Shown one piece after another: positions 61,331-64,000 of a stretch of DNA of 64,000 bases. How positions within the stretch are numbered: position 1 is the first letter of the stretch; every line of letters begins with the position of its first letter. The stretch is from Niveispirillum cyanobacteriorum (lineage in GTDB: Bacteria; Pseudomonadota; Alphaproteobacteria; Azospirillales; Azospirillaceae). The stretch spans positions 2,412,501 through 2,476,500 of the forward strand of contig NZ_CP025611.1 of assembly GCF_002868735.1 (NCBI RefSeq). Reading direction: 5' to 3'. The position numbers and the translations under genes were made by a program. The notes under the pieces were generated by a model, which saw nothing but the letters and a program-made list of their open reading frames with translations, was not told the origin of the DNA and made no database searches.

Positions 61331-61633
61331 ATGGCCGACCCGATGTCCGGCGACGATCTCGACCGTTCCTCCATCCTGTCCGTGCCGGTGCAGGTGTCGG
61401 TCCGCCTGGGCCGACGCCGGTTGCGCATCAGCCAGCTTCTGCGCATGGGGGCGGGTGATGTGGTGGATCTGGAACGGGTCGTGGGCGATCCGGTCGATGT
61501 CTATGTCAATGACCGTATGGTGGCGAGGGGTGAGCTGGTGGTGGTTGATGGGCGTCTGGGCCTGACCATCGTGGAACTGATGCCCCAGGCCACCCGTGGG
61601 CGTGAACCGCTGGGCCCCGGCCCCGGTGAATGA
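61331..61633 (+). CDS. FliN/SpoA-domain flagellar switch-like protein
   Basis: 100 residues. SPOA domain: VPVQVSVRLGRRRLRISQLLRMGAGDVVDLERVVGDPVDVYVNDRMVARGELVVVDGRLGLTIVELM. This is the canonical FliN core that forms the base of the C-ring. It is not within a flagellar operon; its stop overlaps the response-regulator start (ATGA). Could be an extra FliN or a stand-alone SPOA adaptor. Confidence 0.88.
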   Translation: MADPMSGDDLDRSSILSVPVQVSVRLGRRRLRISQLLRMGAGDVVDLERVVGDPVDVYVNDRMVARGELVVVDGRLGLTIVELMPQATRGREPLGPGPGE

Positions 61634-62328
61634 CCGGGGCTGTCATGGACAATGCGCCCAAACGTATCCTTCTGATCGATCCGGACGCAGCACTGCGCCA
61701 GACTCTGGCCGAACAGTTGGCACAGCAGGCGGGAATGCTGCCCCTGCCTGCGTCCACGGGTGAAGCAGCGCTGGCCCTCCTGGCCGACCATGGCGCCGAT
61801 GCCGCCCTGCTGGACGGGGTGCTGGCCGGCGAAGGCCTGATCCCGGCGCTGCGGGCAGGTGGCCTGACCGGGCCGCTGGTCCTGCTGCTGCCGGCGGGCA
61901 TGGGCGTACCGGCGGGGGCCGATGATCATCAGGACAAGCCGGTCCGCCTGGGCACGCTGCTGGCCCGGCTGAAGGCGCTGCTGCGTCAGGCGGAGATCGT
62001 GCAGGCGGCAACCGCCCTGTCGGTGCGTATCGGCGCCTATCATTTCCTGCCGGCGGCCAAGCGGCTGGAGAAGGCGGACGGTGCCGCCATCCGTCTGACG
62101 GAAAAGGAAACGCAGATTCTGGACCACCTCTGCCGCTGCGGCGGCATGGCGGCGCGGCAGGACCTGCTGGACAATGTCTGGGGCTATGGCGCCGGCATCG
62201 ATACCCACACGCTGGAAACCCATATCTACCGCCTGCGCCGCAAGATCCGGGCGGGCCTGGGCCAAGATCTCCTGCTGCTGCGGGTGGATGGCGGCTATCG
62301 ACTGACGCTGGAGCCTGTGCCGGCATGA
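61630..62328 (+). CDS. OmpR-type response regulator
   Basis: 232 residues. Receiver-like N-terminus (RILLIDPDAALRQTLAEQLA...AALLDGVLAGEG, with the phospho-Asp region) has a shortened, Pro-rich alpha-4/beta-5 region (LPAGMGVPAGADDHQDKPVRLGTLLARL), keeping the conserved Lys-Pro. The winged helix (LTEKETQILDHLCRCGGMAARQDLLDNVWGYGAGIDTHTLETHIYRLRRKI) is complete. No histidine kinase adjacent. Start and stop overlap both neighbours by ATGA. Confidence 0.9.
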   Translation: MTGAVMDNAPKRILLIDPDAALRQTLAEQLAQQAGMLPLPASTGEAALALLADHGADAALLDGVLAGEGLIPALRAGGLTGPLVLLLPAGMGVPAGADDHQDKPVRLGTLLARLKALLRQAEIVQAATALSVRIGAYHFLPAAKRLEKADGAAIRLTEKETQILDHLCRCGGMAARQDLLDNVWGYGAGIDTHTLETHIYRLRRKIRAGLGQDLLLLRVDGGYRLTLEPVPA

Positions 62329-62906
62329 CGCCTCCTTCCCGCCGCGCCCTGCTGGCCCTGTTCGCCCTGTCGCCGCTGGCTGCCTGCTCATCCGGTCCAA
62401 GGCCGGAGGATGAGGAAGGGTTGCCGCCTGACCTGCCACCCCTGCCGGCGGTGCGGCGCATCGTGCTGTCCCACGCCAAAAGCGGGGAACGGGTAGATGT
62501 GGTCTATTTCTTCAACAATGCCTATGACCCCCGCGCCATGCAGAAGATCGAACTGCTGCTGCGTGATCGGCGGACGGGGCAGGTGGGGCGCATCGACCCG
62601 CTGCTGATGGATTTCATGTTCGACCTGTTGCAGCGCACGGGCCTGCCCCCCTCCACGGAGGTGCAGGTGACGGACGGGTTCCGTTCCCCCGGCACTAATG
62701 CCGATCTGGTGCGCGACAACCCCAATGCCGCCCGCGAAAGTTATCACCTGCAGGGCCGGGCCATGGATTTCAAGGTGCCGGTCCTACCCGGCCCGGCCCT
62801 GGGCGAAATTGCGAAAACCATGCAGCGGGGCGGGGCCGCCTATTACCCTTCCACCGGCCATACCCATATTGATACGGGGCCCAACCGCACCTGGAAAACG
62901 CGATGA
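62325..62906 (+). CDS. DUF882-family lipoprotein
   Basis: 193 residues. Twin-Arg plus lipobox N-terminus: PPSRRALLALFALSPLAACSS, so a Tat-exported lipoprotein is possible. DUF882 domain with ligands H in ESYHLQGRAMDF, D in the same motif and H in GHTHIDTGPNRTW; DGFRSPGTNADL matches the paralogue at 25440. Probably a periplasmic murein peptidase tethered to a membrane. Confidence 0.9.
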   Translation: MTPPSRRALLALFALSPLAACSSGPRPEDEEGLPPDLPPLPAVRRIVLSHAKSGERVDVVYFFNNAYDPRAMQKIELLLRDRRTGQVGRIDPLLMDFMFDLLQRTGLPPSTEVQVTDGFRSPGTNADLVRDNPNAARESYHLQGRAMDFKVPVLPGPALGEIAKTMQRGGAAYYPSTGHTHIDTGPNRTWKTR

Positions 62907-63592
62907 AGCGCTGGCTGCTTGCGTTTGCCCTTCTACTGCCGCTGACCGGGTGCAAACCGGTCCTGACCGCGCGCGTGCCCGTCCTGCCCACCGGTGATGA
63001 GCTGCCCGCCGGGGCGGTGCCCCGCGATCTGCCCACCGGCACCGGCGACACGCTGACCGTGACCGAGGAAAAGATGCGGGTCGGCGTGCGCTATGTGGTC
63101 AGCGCGCCGGGCGGCCGCGTCGGCTCCATCGCGTTCGAACCCGTGCCCGACATACCGCTGGCCCGCATCCAGGTGCCGGGCGGGGAGGCGCGTGCTGTCT
63201 TTCTGGCCCAGGGAAGGGTGACCCAGGCCGGTCTGGAAAGGCTGCTGCACGGCACCCGCCACGCCAAGGATCTGGCCCGCACCCTGACAGACGGCGTGGG
63301 TGCTGCGGAGGAACGCTATCTCTTCGCCTTCTTCGCCCTGATGCGCCAAGGCACCGATGCTCCGCGCCTGGCCCTGATCCAGTGCGGGGTGAGCCATTCC
63401 GGTCAGGAACCCATCGCCAAGGCGTTGCAGGTACAGGCCGCCCGCCAGGGGTTGAGGCTGGACGCCGATGGCGACTTGATCCGCCTGCCCAACCGCGATC
63501 TGGCCCTGTCGGTGCTGTTTCAGGGGCTGCGCGACGCCCTGGCTAACGGCGACTGCCGCGCCGACCTGCCGTTGCAGCTTCCTGATCTGTGA
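62903..63592 (+). CDS. Hypothetical lipoprotein
   Basis: 229 residues. Lipoprotein signal KRWLLAFALLLPLTGC. The mature region opens with VLPTGDELPAGAVPRDLPTG and later has VFLAQGRVTQAGLERLLHGTRHAKDLARTL, YLFAFFALMRQGTDAPRLALIQCGVSHSGQEPIAKAL. Last of a four-gene overlapping operon (ATGA with the DUF882 gene). No family recognised. Confidence 0.75.
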   Translation: MKRWLLAFALLLPLTGCKPVLTARVPVLPTGDELPAGAVPRDLPTGTGDTLTVTEEKMRVGVRYVVSAPGGRVGSIAFEPVPDIPLARIQVPGGEARAVFLAQGRVTQAGLERLLHGTRHAKDLARTLTDGVGAAEERYLFAFFALMRQGTDAPRLALIQCGVSHSGQEPIAKALQVQAARQGLRLDADGDLIRLPNRDLALSVLFQGLRDALANGDCRADLPLQLPDL

Positions 63593-63731
63593 TTGCGCTC
63601 TACCCCATTTAAGCACCATTGACCGCCATTCGACCCGTGTGATGGCGCGCTTCATGTGGTAGGGATACGGCAACCGGCTGCCCATTCCTGGGGGCCGGGC
63701 CTGGTGCGTGCGGAATGGAACTGGTCAGGCC

Positions 63732-64000
63732 ATGACGATGATGAGCGGCACCCCGGCCATCGTGCCGGAGGTGGGACGGAGCCCCGATCCCGTGGCCGGC
63801 GCGCGGCGCCTGCTGGCCCGTCTGCGTGACGTCATGGCGGGCAGCGGGTCGGCGCAGGACCGGCTCGACAAGATCGTGATGACCATCGCCCATGAGATGA
63901 CGGCGGACGTGTGCTCCTGCTACGTCATGCGCGCGGGCGAGGTTTTGGAACTGTTCGCCACCATCGGTCTGAACCCGGACGCCGTGCATAAGACCCGTAT
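63732..64000 (+). CDS. ptsP: Ntr enzyme I PtsP (3' end outside window)
   Basis: The frame opens at ATG 63732 and runs to the edge, giving 89 residues of the GAF sensory domain: RRLLARLRDVMAGSGSAQDRLDKIVMTIAHEMTADVCSCYVMRAGEVLELFATIGLNPDAVHKTR. This matches the start of PtsP, which passes phosphate from PEP to NPr in the nitrogen PTS. The EI domains would follow outside the window. Confidence 0.85.
   Translation, partial: MTMMSGTPAIVPEVGRSPDPVAGARRLLARLRDVMAGSGSAQDRLDKIVMTIAHEMTADVCSCYVMRAGEVLELFATIGLNPDAVHKTR

Overview
The window reads as one contiguous chromosomal segment of a GC-rich alphaproteobacterium. The gene set points to Rhodospirillales, near Azospirillum/Niveispirillum: PurS, a DUF1476 zeta-type ATPase inhibitor, a TIGR02300 zinc-ribbon protein, HemJ, a PtsP-type Ntr enzyme I, a bactofilin, DnaE2, and split EtfB/EtfA and CoA-transferase genes. 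This placement is inferred from gene content only. Both window ends cut genes: dnaE2 on the left and ptsP on the right.

Layout. 1-6.7 kb: dnaE2, an apparent insertion-sequence end at its stop codon, a chemoreceptor with a small secreted protein, and rlmN. 6.8-10.1 kb: a DUF6607 gene and a TonB-dependent receptor behind a Fur-box-like site. 10.3-16 kb: a small Ala/Lys-rich exported protein, an XRE regulator with a membrane partner and paired palindromic operators, a penicillin-acylase-family hydrolase, tRNA-Ala(GGC), a cupin, a bactofilin and an EI24/CysZ-like protein. 16-23.4 kb: a PfkB sugar kinase, NUDIX, an MFS exporter, a structured intergenic repeat, a HIG1 protein, a cobalamin adenosyltransferase, etfBA and 3-hydroxybutyryl-CoA dehydrogenase. 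23.5-27 kb: a cell-wall block (L,D-transpeptidase, Tat-exported DUF882 protein, MepA). 27-30.8 kb: a two-domain iron-type ABC permease, a nitronate monooxygenase-like flavoprotein and a VOC protein.

30.8-36.0 kb is the clearest accessory island. A tight five-gene minus-strand operon encodes a podovirus-type portal, a Bbp19-like protein, a T7-type capsid assembly protein and two unknown proteins. An S24 (CI/LexA-like) repressor reads away from it. A small unknown gene and a decayed IS630-family transposase follow. No terminase, major capsid, tail, integrase or lysis gene is visible.

36-46.2 kb returns to core metabolism: an AidB-like acyl-CoA dehydrogenase, cspA, an IF-1 with a tail, CoA-transferase subunits, a cytochrome c, VOC, MarC, an AraC/O6-alkylguanine methyltransferase fusion, a patatin-like protein and HemJ. 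46.3-58.5 kb: an unknown 353-residue protein, a GIN-domain protein, two ABC-2 permeases around a long inverted repeat, recX, the zeta ATPase inhibitor, an NRDE protein, purC-purS, regulators, a tandem GNAT, an SDR whose catalytic Lys is replaced by Ala, and a half-length EPSP-synthase-like protein beside TIGR02300. 58.6-64 kb: a second tRNA-Ala(GGC), an RTX-repeat protein, a trypsin-like protease and an overlapping operon of FliN-like, response regulator, DUF882 lipoprotein and a second lipoprotein, then ptsP.

The most unusual signals are (i) a ~118-bp intergenic element present twice (19386 and 45555), in which each copy folds into four hairpins and three stems differ by compensatory base changes; (ii) the partial podoviral head operon under a phage-type repressor; (iii) the paired palindromic operators at the XRE/membrane-protein pair; and (iv) the half-length AroA-like protein and the SDR without its catalytic lysine.
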